DNA of 64,000 bases from contig JBKBMG010000010.1 of NCBI GenBank assembly GCA_046295975.1, forward strand, positions 50,927-114,926. The letters run 5' to 3'. Position numbers and translations under genes: made by a program. The notes beneath the pieces were generated by a model, which saw only the letters and a program-made list of their open reading frames with translations, did no database searches and was not told the DNA's origin. Position 1 is the stretch's first letter; the number at the start of each line of letters is the position of its first letter. This document shows positions 1-7,381 of this stretch, piece after piece. Source of the DNA: UBA2357 sp046295975 (GTDB lineage: Bacteria; Pseudomonadota; Gammaproteobacteria; Burkholderiales; Rhodocyclaceae).

Positions 1-46
1 TCGCTAAAATTCCACGTTTTCGCATAAACCAACCAGGACACCCAAC

Positions 47-295
47 ATGGTCGTCATTCGCCTTGCCCGTGGTGGCGCCAAGAAGCGCCCGTTCTACAAC
101 ATCGTGGCCGCCGACAAGCGTGATCGCCGCGATGGTCGCTTCATCGAGCGCGTCGGCTACTACAACCCGGTCGCCTCCGGTTCCGAGAAAAGCCTCGTGA
201 TCAACGCCGAGCGTCTGGCACACTGGACGCAAAACGGCGCCCAGGTTTCCCCGACTGTTGCGCGTCTGGTCAAGCAGGCTGGCAACGCCGCCTGA
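47..295 (+). CDS. rpsP: 30S ribosomal protein S16
   Basis: Small-subunit ribosomal protein that binds 16S rRNA during 30S assembly. The 82-residue product begins MVVIRLARGGAKKRPFYNI, the conserved S16 N-terminus, and has the family's normal length. An AGGACA ribosome-binding site lies about 8 bases before the ATG. It is the first gene of the conserved rpsP-rimM-trmD-rplS operon; all four genes are present here in the usual order, so the operon promoter probably lies at or before the left edge. A TAAAAT at 5-10 could be a -10 box, but its -35 would fall outside the window. Identification is secure. Confidence 0.98.
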   Translation: MVVIRLARGGAKKRPFYNIVAADKRDRRDGRFIERVGYYNPVASGSEKSLVINAERLAHWTQNGAQVSPTVARLVKQAGNAA

Positions 296-315
296 TTCCG
301 ACCCGCGGGACCGGC

Positions 316-822
316 ATGATTTTACTGGGGCGCATTGTCGCCCCTTTTGGCATCAAGGGCTGGGTGAAAATCCAACCCTTCGGCGACGATCCGCTTGCGT
401 GGGGCAGCATGCCGCAGTGGTGGCTGGGCAGCGACGCCGACGCGCCCATTGAGACATGGCGTCCGCTGGGTGTTGGCGACTGTCGCGAACACGGCGACCT
501 GCTCGTCGCCACCCTGGAAGGCATTGCCGACCGCAATGCGGCGGAAGCGCTGAAGGGTTTGTTTGTCGGCGCCCCGCGCGACGCCCTGCCAGATACGGAA
601 GAAGACGAGTACTACTGGTCCGACCTGATCGGGCTGAAAGTCGAGAATACCGGCGGCGAAAGCCTGGGCACGGTGGATAGTCTGCTCAGCACCGGAGCGC
701 ACGATGTGCTCAAGGTGGTCGACGGCGACACCGAGCGGCTGATTCCGTTTGTAAAGGCCTACGTGCTCGAGGTAAACGCAACCGACAAGTCGATCCGGGT
801 CGACTGGCAGAAGGATTGGTGA
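316..822 (+). CDS. rimM: 16S rRNA processing protein RimM
   Basis: Ribosome maturation factor acting late in 30S assembly, where it binds S19 and the 16S 3' domain. The 168-residue product starts MILLGRIVAPFGIKGWVKI, the typical RimM N-terminal beta-barrel signature. It ends in a PRC-barrel segment (about 95-168) containing YYWSDLIGL and HDVLKV. It starts 20 bases after rpsP and ends 7 bases before trmD, so it is translated within the same operon. Length is normal and no defect is seen. Confidence 0.96.
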   Translation: MILLGRIVAPFGIKGWVKIQPFGDDPLAWGSMPQWWLGSDADAPIETWRPLGVGDCREHGDLLVATLEGIADRNAAEALKGLFVGAPRDALPDTEEDEYYWSDLIGLKVENTGGESLGTVDSLLSTGAHDVLKVVDGDTERLIPFVKAYVLEVNATDKSIRVDWQKDW

Positions 823-829
823 CACCGTC

Positions 830-1639
830 GTGACTGAGGTAGCGCCCGGCCCACGCCGCTACGACGTGATCACGCTGTTTCCGGAGATGTTCTCGGCGCT
901 GACCGCGAGCGGCATCACCCGGAGGGCGCTGGAGCGTGGTCTGTACTCGCTCGCCTTCGTCAGCCCGCGTGACTTTACCAACGATCCTCACCGCACCGTT
1001 GATGATCGGCCGTACGGTGGAGGTCCGGGCATGGTGATGATGCCAGGGCCCCTGGAACAGGCCATTGACGCAGCGCTTCGGGCGCAGACCGAAGCCTGCG
1101 GCAGCACCGGCACAGTGGTCTATCTTTCGCCGCAGGGCCGCAAACTGGATCACGCGCTGGTGCTGGAATTGGCGCAGGTTCCTGCGCTGACGCTGGTATG
1201 CGGGCGCTATGAGGGTGTCGACCAGCGGGTACTCGAACGCAAGATCGACCTGGAGGTATCGCTTGGCGATTTCGTGCTGTCCGGCGGAGAACTGCCGGCA
1301 ATGGTGCTGCTGGACGCGATTGTCCGCCAACTTCCGGGCGCCCTGAACGACGCCGATTCGGCACGAGAGGACTCGTTCGCCGACGGACTGCTGGACTGCC
1401 CGCACTATACGCGTCCTGAGACTTACCAGGGCGAGCGTGTACCCGACGTGCTGTTGTCGGGCAACCATGCGATGATTCGACGCTGGCGCCTCAAGCAGGC
1501 GCTCGGCGCAACCTGGCTGAGGCGCCCCGACCTGCTCGAGGGGCGGCGCCTGAGCAAGGAAGAATGCTCCCTGCTTGACGAGTTCAAGCGGGAACATGAA
1601 GACGCCGCGGGCGAAGCGCTTGCCCAGCGGCGGAATTAA
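830..1639 (+). CDS. trmD: tRNA (guanine-N1)-methyltransferase TrmD
   Basis: Uses S-adenosylmethionine to methylate G37 of tRNAs reading CNN codons, preventing frameshifting. The 269-residue SPOUT-class protein contains the trefoil-knot cofactor region (LVCGRYEGVDQRV, then LSGGELPAMVLLDAIVR) and the C-terminal tRNA-binding helical domain. The start is GTG at 830, 7 bases after the rimM stop. The protein then runs TEVAPGPRRYDVITLFPEMF, which places the conserved ITLFPEMF motif correctly. It is the third gene of the ribosomal operon. Confidence 0.97.
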   Translation: MTEVAPGPRRYDVITLFPEMFSALTASGITRRALERGLYSLAFVSPRDFTNDPHRTVDDRPYGGGPGMVMMPGPLEQAIDAALRAQTEACGSTGTVVYLSPQGRKLDHALVLELAQVPALTLVCGRYEGVDQRVLERKIDLEVSLGDFVLSGGELPAMVLLDAIVRQLPGALNDADSAREDSFADGLLDCPHYTRPETYQGERVPDVLLSGNHAMIRRWRLKQALGATWLRRPDLLEGRRLSKEECSLLDEFKREHEDAAGEALAQRRN

Positions 1640-1707
1640 GAAACCGTGAGCATCAGGCACAGCCTGCTCTGCCACGAGGCCAAGTGCCATTGACTAGGAG
1701 TCGTACC

Positions 1708-2109
1708 ATGAATCTGATTCAGCAGCTGGAACAAGAAGAAGTCGCCCGCCTGACCGAAGGCAAGACCATCCCCGCGTTCGCCCCTGGCGACACCGTGGTG
1801 GTGCAGGTCAAGGTCAAGGAAGGCAACCGCGAGCGTCTCCAGGCCTACGAAGGCGTGGTGATCGCCAAGCGCAATCGCGGCCTCAACTCCTCGTTCATCG
1901 TCCGCAAGATCTCCTCGGGCGAAGGCGTGGAGCGCACGTTCCAGACCTACTCCCCGCTGATCGCCGGCATCGAAGTCAAGCGCCGTGGTGACGTTCGCCG
2001 CGCCAAGCTGTACTTCCTGCGCGAGCGTTCCGGCAAGTCCGCGCGCATCAAGGAAAAGCTCAACTTCAAGGCAGTCGCCGAGAAGAAGCAACAGCAGAGC
2101 GCACAGTAA
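1708..2109 (+). CDS. rplS: 50S ribosomal protein L19
   Basis: Large-subunit protein at the 30S-50S interface. I chose the ATG at 1708 (MNLIQQLEQEE), not the in-frame GTG at 1684, because an AGGAG ribosome-binding site sits 7 bases before 1708 and because L19 proteins begin this way. The result is 133 residues, with the conserved blocks FAPGDTVVVQVKVKEGNRER and SGEGVERTFQTYSP. It is the last gene of the operon and is followed by a strong intrinsic terminator at 2166-2190. Confidence 0.97.
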   Translation: MNLIQQLEQEEVARLTEGKTIPAFAPGDTVVVQVKVKEGNRERLQAYEGVVIAKRNRGLNSSFIVRKISSGEGVERTFQTYSPLIAGIEVKRRGDVRRAKLYFLRERSGKSARIKEKLNFKAVAEKKQQQSAQ

Positions 2110-2165
2110 GTCGAAGGCGGATCCGGGGCCCCAGGCCCAGCTTTCCGCCCTCAGCCAGCTTCACG

Positions 2166-2190
2166 AAACGGGCCGCAGGCCCGTTTTTTT
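2166..2190 (+). terminator. Rho-independent terminator of the rpsP-rplS operon
   Basis: AAACGGGCC, a GCA loop and GGCCCGTTT form a perfect 9-bp stem that runs directly into an uninterrupted T-tract ending at 2190. The first unit of the 13-bp tandem repeat begins at the very next base. Confidence 0.93.
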
Positions 2191-2530
2191 CGTCCGCTGC
2201 ATTCGTCCGCTGCATTCGTCCGCTGCATTCGTCCGCTGCATTCGTCCGCTGCATTCGTCCGCTGCATTCGTCCGCTGCATTCGTCCGCTGCATTCGTCCG
2301 CTGCATTCGNNNNNNNNNNNNNNNNNNNNNNNNNNNNNNNNNNNNNNNNNNNNNNNNNNNNNNNNNNNNNNNNNNNNNNNNNNNNNNNNNNNNNNNNNNN
2401 NNNNNNNNNGTCCGCTGCATTCGTCCGCTGCATTCGTCCGCTGCATTCGTCCGCTGCATTCGTCCGCTGCATTCGTCCGCTGCATTCGTCCGCTGCATTC
2501 GTCCGCTGCATTCGTCCGCTGCATTCGTCC
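2191..2530. repeat. Tandem array of a 13-bp unit, interrupted by an assembly gap
   Basis: The unit CGTCCGCTGCATT is repeated head-to-tail without visible variation. About nine copies precede the gap (2191-2309) and about nine follow it (2410-2530); the last copy breaks off after CGTCC. Because 13 is not a multiple of 3, the array stays open in several frames and creates false ORFs of repeating SAAFVRCIRPLH-type peptide. It lies between the convergent rplS and lptG genes, directly after the rplS terminator. True copy number is unknown. It has no unique spacers, so it is not a CRISPR. The unit is short and identical, which fits a slippage-prone minisatellite. Confidence 0.95.
2310..2409. other. 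Assembly gap (100 N)
   Basis: Exactly 100 unresolved bases lie inside the 13-bp tandem array. A round 100 is usually a placeholder, so the real distance may be larger or smaller. Confidence 0.99.
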
Positions 2531-2571
2531 TCCCAGGCACGCCATTGCATCAATGCTGCAAGCCTGGGCCC

Positions 2572-3651
2572 TCAGCGCCGTTCAACCCCCAGCAACATGA
2601 CCGCCGCCGTCGCCAGAAACAGGGCGCTGGGCGTCAGCGCTGCCAGCGCCGGGTGCCAGGCATTGATCACGCCCAAGTTGGAGAACAGACCGTTGAGCAG
2701 GTAAAAGCCGATGCCTATCATCACGCCGACGAACACCTTCACACTCACCCCGCCCATGCGGTCGTGCGTGAATGCGAAGGGCAGCGCCAGCGCAATCATC
2801 ACCAGCGACGCGAACGGATAGACGATCTTCTTCCACAGCGCGATCTCGAATCGGTCGGCATTCTGCCGATTGTCGCGCAAGTGATTGATGTAGGCGTAGA
2901 GCGTGGCCACCGACATGCGCTCCGGGGCCACCATGAGCACGCTCAACACCTCGGGAGTCAGGTCGGAGCGCCAGCGCATCTCCGGCAGGGTCTCGAGCAG
3001 GGTGCGTTCGTCGGTAAAGCGCGTGCGGACGACCTCGATCAGGCGCCACTCACGCGCCTCGCCGTCATATACACCACGCGCCGCTTCACTGAGCGACGAG
3101 AGCATGCGTTCCTCGTCGAAGTCGTAGATGCGCACCGCCTCCATGCTGCGATCCGGCAACACCCGACGCACGTTGATGAACCGGTTGCCGTCGCGCACCC
3201 ACAGGCCGGAACGCAACTGCTGCGACACCGCCGAACCGGTCGCGGTCAGCTTCCACTGCTGCGCCGCGCGTTCGGCCGGCGGCGCCACGTATTCTCCGAA
3301 GACGAAGGTCAATACCACGAAGATCAGCCCGGTGCCGCCCAGGGTACGCAGCATCTTCAATGTGGACATGCCCGAGGCGCGCATCACGGTGATCTCGGAA
3401 TGGCGCGCCAGGGTAGTGAGCGCGTACAAGGTGCCGATCAGGACGGTGATCGGAATCAACTCGTAGATCCGCCCAGGCAGGATCAACAACACATACACCA
3501 GCGCATGCTGCAACTCGTAGCCCGCGCGGCCGATGCTGTCCAGTTCGTTGATGAAATCGAAGAACGCGAACAGCCCGATGAAGGCGAGCGTCACCATCGC
3601 GGTCGACACCACGATCTCGCGCGCCAGGTAACGGGTCAGCACCGCGCTCAT
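2572..3651 (-). CDS. lptG: LPS export ABC transporter permease LptG
   Basis: Inner-membrane half of the LptB2FG transporter that extracts lipopolysaccharide and feeds it to the LptC-A-D bridge. The 359-residue product starts MSAVLTRYLAREIVVST. It has three N-terminal membrane segments (about 12-32, 57-80, 98-120), a periplasmic beta-jellyroll-like middle, and three C-terminal segments including FASLVMIALALPFAF. The ATG at 3651 overlaps the lptF stop by 4 bases, indicating translational coupling. A longer in-frame reading upstream is an artefact of the lptF region. Confidence 0.95.
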   Translation of the reverse strand: MSAVLTRYLAREIVVSTAMVTLAFIGLFAFFDFINELDSIGRAGYELQHALVYVLLILPGRIYELIPITVLIGTLYALTTLARHSEITVMRASGMSTLKMLRTLGGTGLIFVVLTFVFGEYVAPPAERAAQQWKLTATGSAVSQQLRSGLWVRDGNRFINVRRVLPDRSMEAVRIYDFDEERMLSSLSEAARGVYDGEAREWRLIEVVRTRFTDERTLLETLPEMRWRSDLTPEVLSVLMVAPERMSVATLYAYINHLRDNRQNADRFEIALWKKIVYPFASLVMIALALPFAFTHDRMGGVSVKVFVGVMIGIGFYLLNGLFSNLGVINAWHPALAALTPSALFLATAAVMLLGVERR

Positions 3652-4727
3652 CGCTTGCGCCTCCAGAACGGCACCAGCACCACACGCCGGTAGAACATCA
3701 CCACCACCAGCGCCCCGATCAACACATGCGGCAGCGAGACCGCGAGCGCAAACGGCATGCGCTCCTGCCCCACCCAGGCCTGGAAGACGCTCACCAGATT
3801 GCTGTAGATGAGATAGGCGAGCACGGCGACAATCAGGTTGTTGCCTCGCCCCGCCCGCGGATTCACGTAGGCCAGCGGGATCGCGAGCAGCGCGAGCAGC
3901 AGGCAGGTGATCGGCGTGCCGATACGGCTGCTCAGTTCGCCGAGATGTCGTGGCGTGGGATCGCGGATCAGCTCCATGGTTGGTACCGTCTTCAATCGCG
4001 CGTAAGCGCTGGCTCGGCGTGGTTCCTCGACCTTGACCGTGTAACGCTCGAACTCGAGAACGCGGAAGGCCATGGTGCCCGGTTGCCCCTCGAAACGCCG
4101 CCCGTCCTCGAGCACCACGTAGCGGGCGCCGCGTTCGTCGGTATGCACCGCCCCCTGCGCCGCCGCGACGATGTCCAGCACGCCGTCCTGCTCCGACACG
4201 ACAAATACGTTGCGCAGCTTCTCGTCCTCGCCCGCACCGGTCTCGACGAAGAACACCCTTCCCGCGGACGCCGACTCGCGAAACACCCCCGGCGCCACAC
4301 GAGTCGTGTCGTCGCGCGCCTCCAGCGAGGCCTGATAGTCCGCACTCTTCTGGTTGGCCCAAGGCGACAGATACAGCGACCCCGCCCCGGCGATCAACAC
4401 GAAAGGCAGCGCAAACCGCAGCACCGGACCGACGAAGGCGGTCAGCGCCAGACCCGATGCCGCCCACACGACCATTTCCGAATCCTTGTAGGCGCGCGCG
4501 AGCGACATCAGCACAGCGATGAACACCGACAGCGACAACACCACCGGCAACTGCGCCAACGCCCCGAGACCAATCATCGACAACACCGCGTCGGCCGGCA
4601 GACGCCCACCCGCGGCCTGGCCGAGCAGACGGATCAACACCGTGGTGATGAGAATCGCGAACAGCGCGACGAACACACCCGAGGCGGACTGCGCAAACTC
4701 ACGCCTGAGGGCGCGACTGAGGATCAT
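3648..4727 (-). CDS. lptF: LPS export ABC transporter permease LptF
   Basis: Partner permease of LptG in lipopolysaccharide export. The 359 residues begin MILSRALRREFAQSASGVF. Membrane segments lie at about 15-40, 50-75 and 98-120, with three more after residue 270 (GTPITCLLLALLAIPLAYV and onward). The periplasmic part carries the usual GRRFEG.PGT segment. It is divergent from pepA across 151 bases, the arrangement commonly seen in beta- and gammaproteobacteria. Confidence 0.95.
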   Translation of the reverse strand: MILSRALRREFAQSASGVFVALFAILITTVLIRLLGQAAGGRLPADAVLSMIGLGALAQLPVVLSLSVFIAVLMSLARAYKDSEMVVWAASGLALTAFVGPVLRFALPFVLIAGAGSLYLSPWANQKSADYQASLEARDDTTRVAPGVFRESASAGRVFFVETGAGEDEKLRNVFVVSEQDGVLDIVAAAQGAVHTDERGARYVVLEDGRRFEGQPGTMAFRVLEFERYTVKVEEPRRASAYARLKTVPTMELIRDPTPRHLGELSSRIGTPITCLLLALLAIPLAYVNPRAGRGNNLIVAVLAYLIYSNLVSVFQAWVGQERMPFALAVSLPHVLIGALVVVMFYRRVVLVPFWRRKR

Positions 4728-4810
4728 TGTTCAGACGATGACGGAAGGAATGCGGCAGCGGGGCATGGCCAAGACCTGCGCCCGGCATGCACGAGCGTTG
4801 TACGGGAGTT

Positions 4811-4840
4811 TTGACGGCCTTGCGACGAACGCGCCATAAT
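4811..4840 (+). promoter_or_regulatory. Candidate sigma-70 promoter of pepA
   Basis: TTGACG (4811-4816) and CATAAT (4835-4840) are separated by 18 bases, each matching five of six consensus positions. The expected start of transcription is near 4847, about 32 bases before the pepA ATG. Confidence 0.7.
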
Positions 4841-4878
4841 CGGATGGATCGACGCATGGCATTCGAAAAGGAACGTTC

Positions 4879-6369
4879 ATGGAATTTACCATAAAGACCG
4901 GCAGCCCCGAAAAACAGAAAACCCAGGTCCTGGTCGTCGCAGCGCATTCAGACGGGCCGCTGAGCGGTGCCACCGCCGCGCTTGACCTGGCCTACGAAGG
5001 CCGCCTGGCGAAGCTCGTCGAACGCGGCGACCTGGACGACAAAGCCGGCGCGAGCGTCGTTCTACACGATCTGCCCGGTGTGGCGGCAACCCGGGTGCTG
5101 ATGGTGAGCCTGGGCAAACGCGAGGCGTTCAGCGAAAAGGCCTGGCGCGACACGATCACCTCGGCCGGAAAGTGGCTGGCCAACGGCGTGGCACGCGACG
5201 CGGTGCTCGCACTACCCGAGGTCGAGCTGGCCGGACGCGACGCCGCTTGGGCCCTGCTCCACGCAAGCCGCATCGTGCGTGACGCCGCCTACCGCTTCGA
5301 CACGACCAAAAGCAAGAAGGGCGACGGCGACAAGGGCGCACGCAAGATCACCCTGTTGCAGCGCGGCAAGGTCGGCGACGCCGACAAGCTCGCAGTCGCG
5401 CGCGGTGCGGCCATCGCCGAAGGCATGTCGCTCACCCGCGAGCTCGGCAACCTCCCGGCCAACGTCTGCACCCCCACCTATCTCGCGGAAACCGCGCAGC
5501 AGCTCGGCAAGCAATACAAATTCAAAGTGGACGTGCTCGAACGCAAGGATGCCGAAAAGCTGGGTATGGGCTCCTTCCTGTCGGTCACGCGCGGCTCGCA
5601 TCAGCCGCCCAAATTCATCGTCATGCATTACAAGGGCGGCAAGGCCAAGGACAAGCCGGTGGTGCTGGTCGGCAAGGGCATCACCTTCGACACCGGCGGC
5701 ATCTCGCTCAAACCCGCCGCCGAGATGGACGAGATGAAGTACGACATGTGCGGCGCCGCCAGCGTCCTCGGCACCTTCAAGGCGATCGCCGAGATGGGGC
5801 TGAAGCTCAACGTCGTGGGCATCATCCCCGCCACCGAGAACATGCCCGGCGGCTCGGCCACCAAGCCGGGTGACGTCGTGACCTCGATGAGCGGCCAGAC
5901 CATCGAGATTCTCAACACCGATGCCGAGGGGCGACTCGTGCTGTGCGACGCGCTTACCTACGCCGAGCGCTTCGACCCGGCCTGCGTGCTCGACATCGCC
6001 ACGCTCACCGGTGCGGTCATCATCGCCCTGGGCAAGATCCCCACCGGCCTGATGGCCAATGACGACGACCTCGCCCGCGAACTCGTCGACTGCGGCAATC
6101 GCGCCGGCGACCGCGCGTGGCAGCTGCCGTTATGGGATGACTACCAGGAGTTGCTCAAGAGCAACTTCGCGGACATCGCCAACATCGGTGGCCGCACCGC
6201 CGGATCAATCACCGCGGGCTGCTTCCTGGCACGCTTCACCAAGGCCTACAAATGGGCGCACCTGGACATCGCCGGTACCGCCTGGGTATCGGGCGACGCC
6301 AAGGGCGCCACTGGCCGTCCGGTGCCGCTGCTGTGCGAGTTCCTGATCGGGCGCAACGCACAGGCCTGA
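4879..6369 (+). CDS. pepA: Leucyl aminopeptidase (M17 family)
   Basis: Cytoplasmic two-metal aminopeptidase removing N-terminal residues from peptides. In some bacteria PepA also binds DNA as an architectural factor. The 496-residue product contains the M17 signature NTDAEGRLVLCDAL and the metal-ligand stretch VGKGITFDTGGISLK with the catalytic lysine. The N-terminal regulatory domain (about 1-165) is complete. It is first in a pepA-holC order, and holC starts 7 bases after its stop; this coupling is conserved in proteobacteria. Confidence 0.97.
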   Translation: MEFTIKTGSPEKQKTQVLVVAAHSDGPLSGATAALDLAYEGRLAKLVERGDLDDKAGASVVLHDLPGVAATRVLMVSLGKREAFSEKAWRDTITSAGKWLANGVARDAVLALPEVELAGRDAAWALLHASRIVRDAAYRFDTTKSKKGDGDKGARKITLLQRGKVGDADKLAVARGAAIAEGMSLTRELGNLPANVCTPTYLAETAQQLGKQYKFKVDVLERKDAEKLGMGSFLSVTRGSHQPPKFIVMHYKGGKAKDKPVVLVGKGITFDTGGISLKPAAEMDEMKYDMCGAASVLGTFKAIAEMGLKLNVVGIIPATENMPGGSATKPGDVVTSMSGQTIEILNTDAEGRLVLCDALTYAERFDPACVLDIATLTGAVIIALGKIPTGLMANDDDLARELVDCGNRAGDRAWQLPLWDDYQELLKSNFADIANIGGRTAGSITAGCFLARFTKAYKWAHLDIAGTAWVSGDAKGATGRPVPLLCEFLIGRNAQA

Positions 6370-6376
6370 TCCAGCC

Positions 6377-6814
6377 ATGACCCGGGTCCGCTTCTACCAC
6401 AACGCCGCCGACCCGCTCGCACTCGCTTGCGAGCTGGTTGGCCGCGCCTATGGAAGCGGGCGTCGCATCGCTATCCGCACCGCCGACCCAGCCAGCGCGC
6501 GCCGGCTCGACGCAATGCTGTGGACCTTCGACGCGCGCGCCTTCATCCCCCACGTGCTGGCCGATTCGCCGCTCGGCGCGGAAACGCCGGTGCGCATCGC
6601 CAGTGTCGGCCACGAGCCCGACTGGCACGACGACGAGATGCTGTTCAATCTCGCCGCCGACGAACCGGCTCATCCCGAGCGCTTCAGGATGGTGGTAGAA
6701 ATCGTCGGCCAGAGTGAGTCGGACAAGTTACCGGCGCGCCTGCGCTGGCAACGCTACAAGGCCGCGGGTTTCGACCTGCAGGCTTTCGACGCGGTACGCA
6801 GGGAGGCCCTATGA
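6377..6814 (+). CDS. holC: DNA polymerase III subunit chi
   Basis: Clamp-loader accessory subunit that links the polymerase III holoenzyme (via psi) to single-strand binding protein. The 145-residue product has the family pattern: VRFYHN at the start, ACELVGRAYGSGRRIAIRT (helix-strand), LWTFDARAFIPHVLAD, and the RWQRYKAAGFDLQAFD tail. It lies 7 bases after pepA and overlaps the next ORF by 4 bases (ATGA). Confidence 0.93.
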   Translation: MTRVRFYHNAADPLALACELVGRAYGSGRRIAIRTADPASARRLDAMLWTFDARAFIPHVLADSPLGAETPVRIASVGHEPDWHDDEMLFNLAADEPAHPERFRMVVEIVGQSESDKLPARLRWQRYKAAGFDLQAFDAVRREAL

Positions 6815-7293
6815 GTGACAAGCACGCACCGTTCCGCGACACCGACGCCGAACTGCGCGAAGCAGACCTGCTTCTGGACAAGGCCGACGCCCTGCTGCGC
6901 CGCCACAGAGGCTCGGACACCCCCACGCGCGAAACCGACATGAGCTTCAACGACATCCCCATCCTGACCGACGTGATCGAGGACTTCGGCATGCTGCCGC
7001 CCCTCGACACCACCACTGCCAAACCGTCCGCGTCCGCGCCCACTCCGCACGTACCCGATTCGGCCGAATCGATCGAACTGGTCGAGTACCTCATCAGTCT
7101 CGACACTGAAATCGCACGTGAGATCGAAGCCTGGTTCGCTCGCGAGTTACCCCAGATCGTCGAACGCGAACTCGAGCGCCTGTCGGTGAGGCTGCGCGAA
7201 GAGATGACCGCCCACGTCAAGGCCACCCTGCTGCCATCACTGTCGGAGCGCATCTCCGAGAAGCTGGCGCAAATCCCCCGCATCAAGCGCTGA
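6811..7293 (+). CDS. Conserved-position hypothetical protein between holC and valS
   Basis: I do not recognise this 160-residue acidic protein. It has an N-terminal charged helix (ELREADLLLDKADALLRRH), a central PILTDVIEDFG segment, a proline/serine/threonine-rich linker (about 65-85) and a C-terminal helical part (about 90-160) with EREIEAWFARELPQIVERELERLSVRL. No signal peptide or membrane segment is visible. The ATGA overlap with holC and its place before valS show it is a real, translationally coupled gene of the pepA-holC-valS unit. The C-terminal helix resembles short self-association helices, but no function is assigned. Confidence 0.85.
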   Translation: MSDKHAPFRDTDAELREADLLLDKADALLRRHRGSDTPTRETDMSFNDIPILTDVIEDFGMLPPLDTTTAKPSASAPTPHVPDSAESIELVEYLISLDTEIAREIEAWFARELPQIVERELERLSVRLREEMTAHVKATLLPSLSERISEKLAQIPRIKR

Positions 7294-7381
7294 CCCCGCC
7301 CCACCCGCTGGCCGACGACCGCGGAGCGCCCGGGCGCATCCGCTATAATCGCCGCTTTGCCTTCAGACTTTCAGGTACATC

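Noticed and set aside
2191..2530. Possible CRISPR array
   Set aside because: Repeats are contiguous and identical, with no spacers; no cas genes are present.
1985..2704. Long ORFs on both strands through the 13-bp repeat and the N-gap
   Set aside because: They exist only because a 13-base unit without stops stays open in several frames; the translation is a monotonous repeat and crosses unknown bases.
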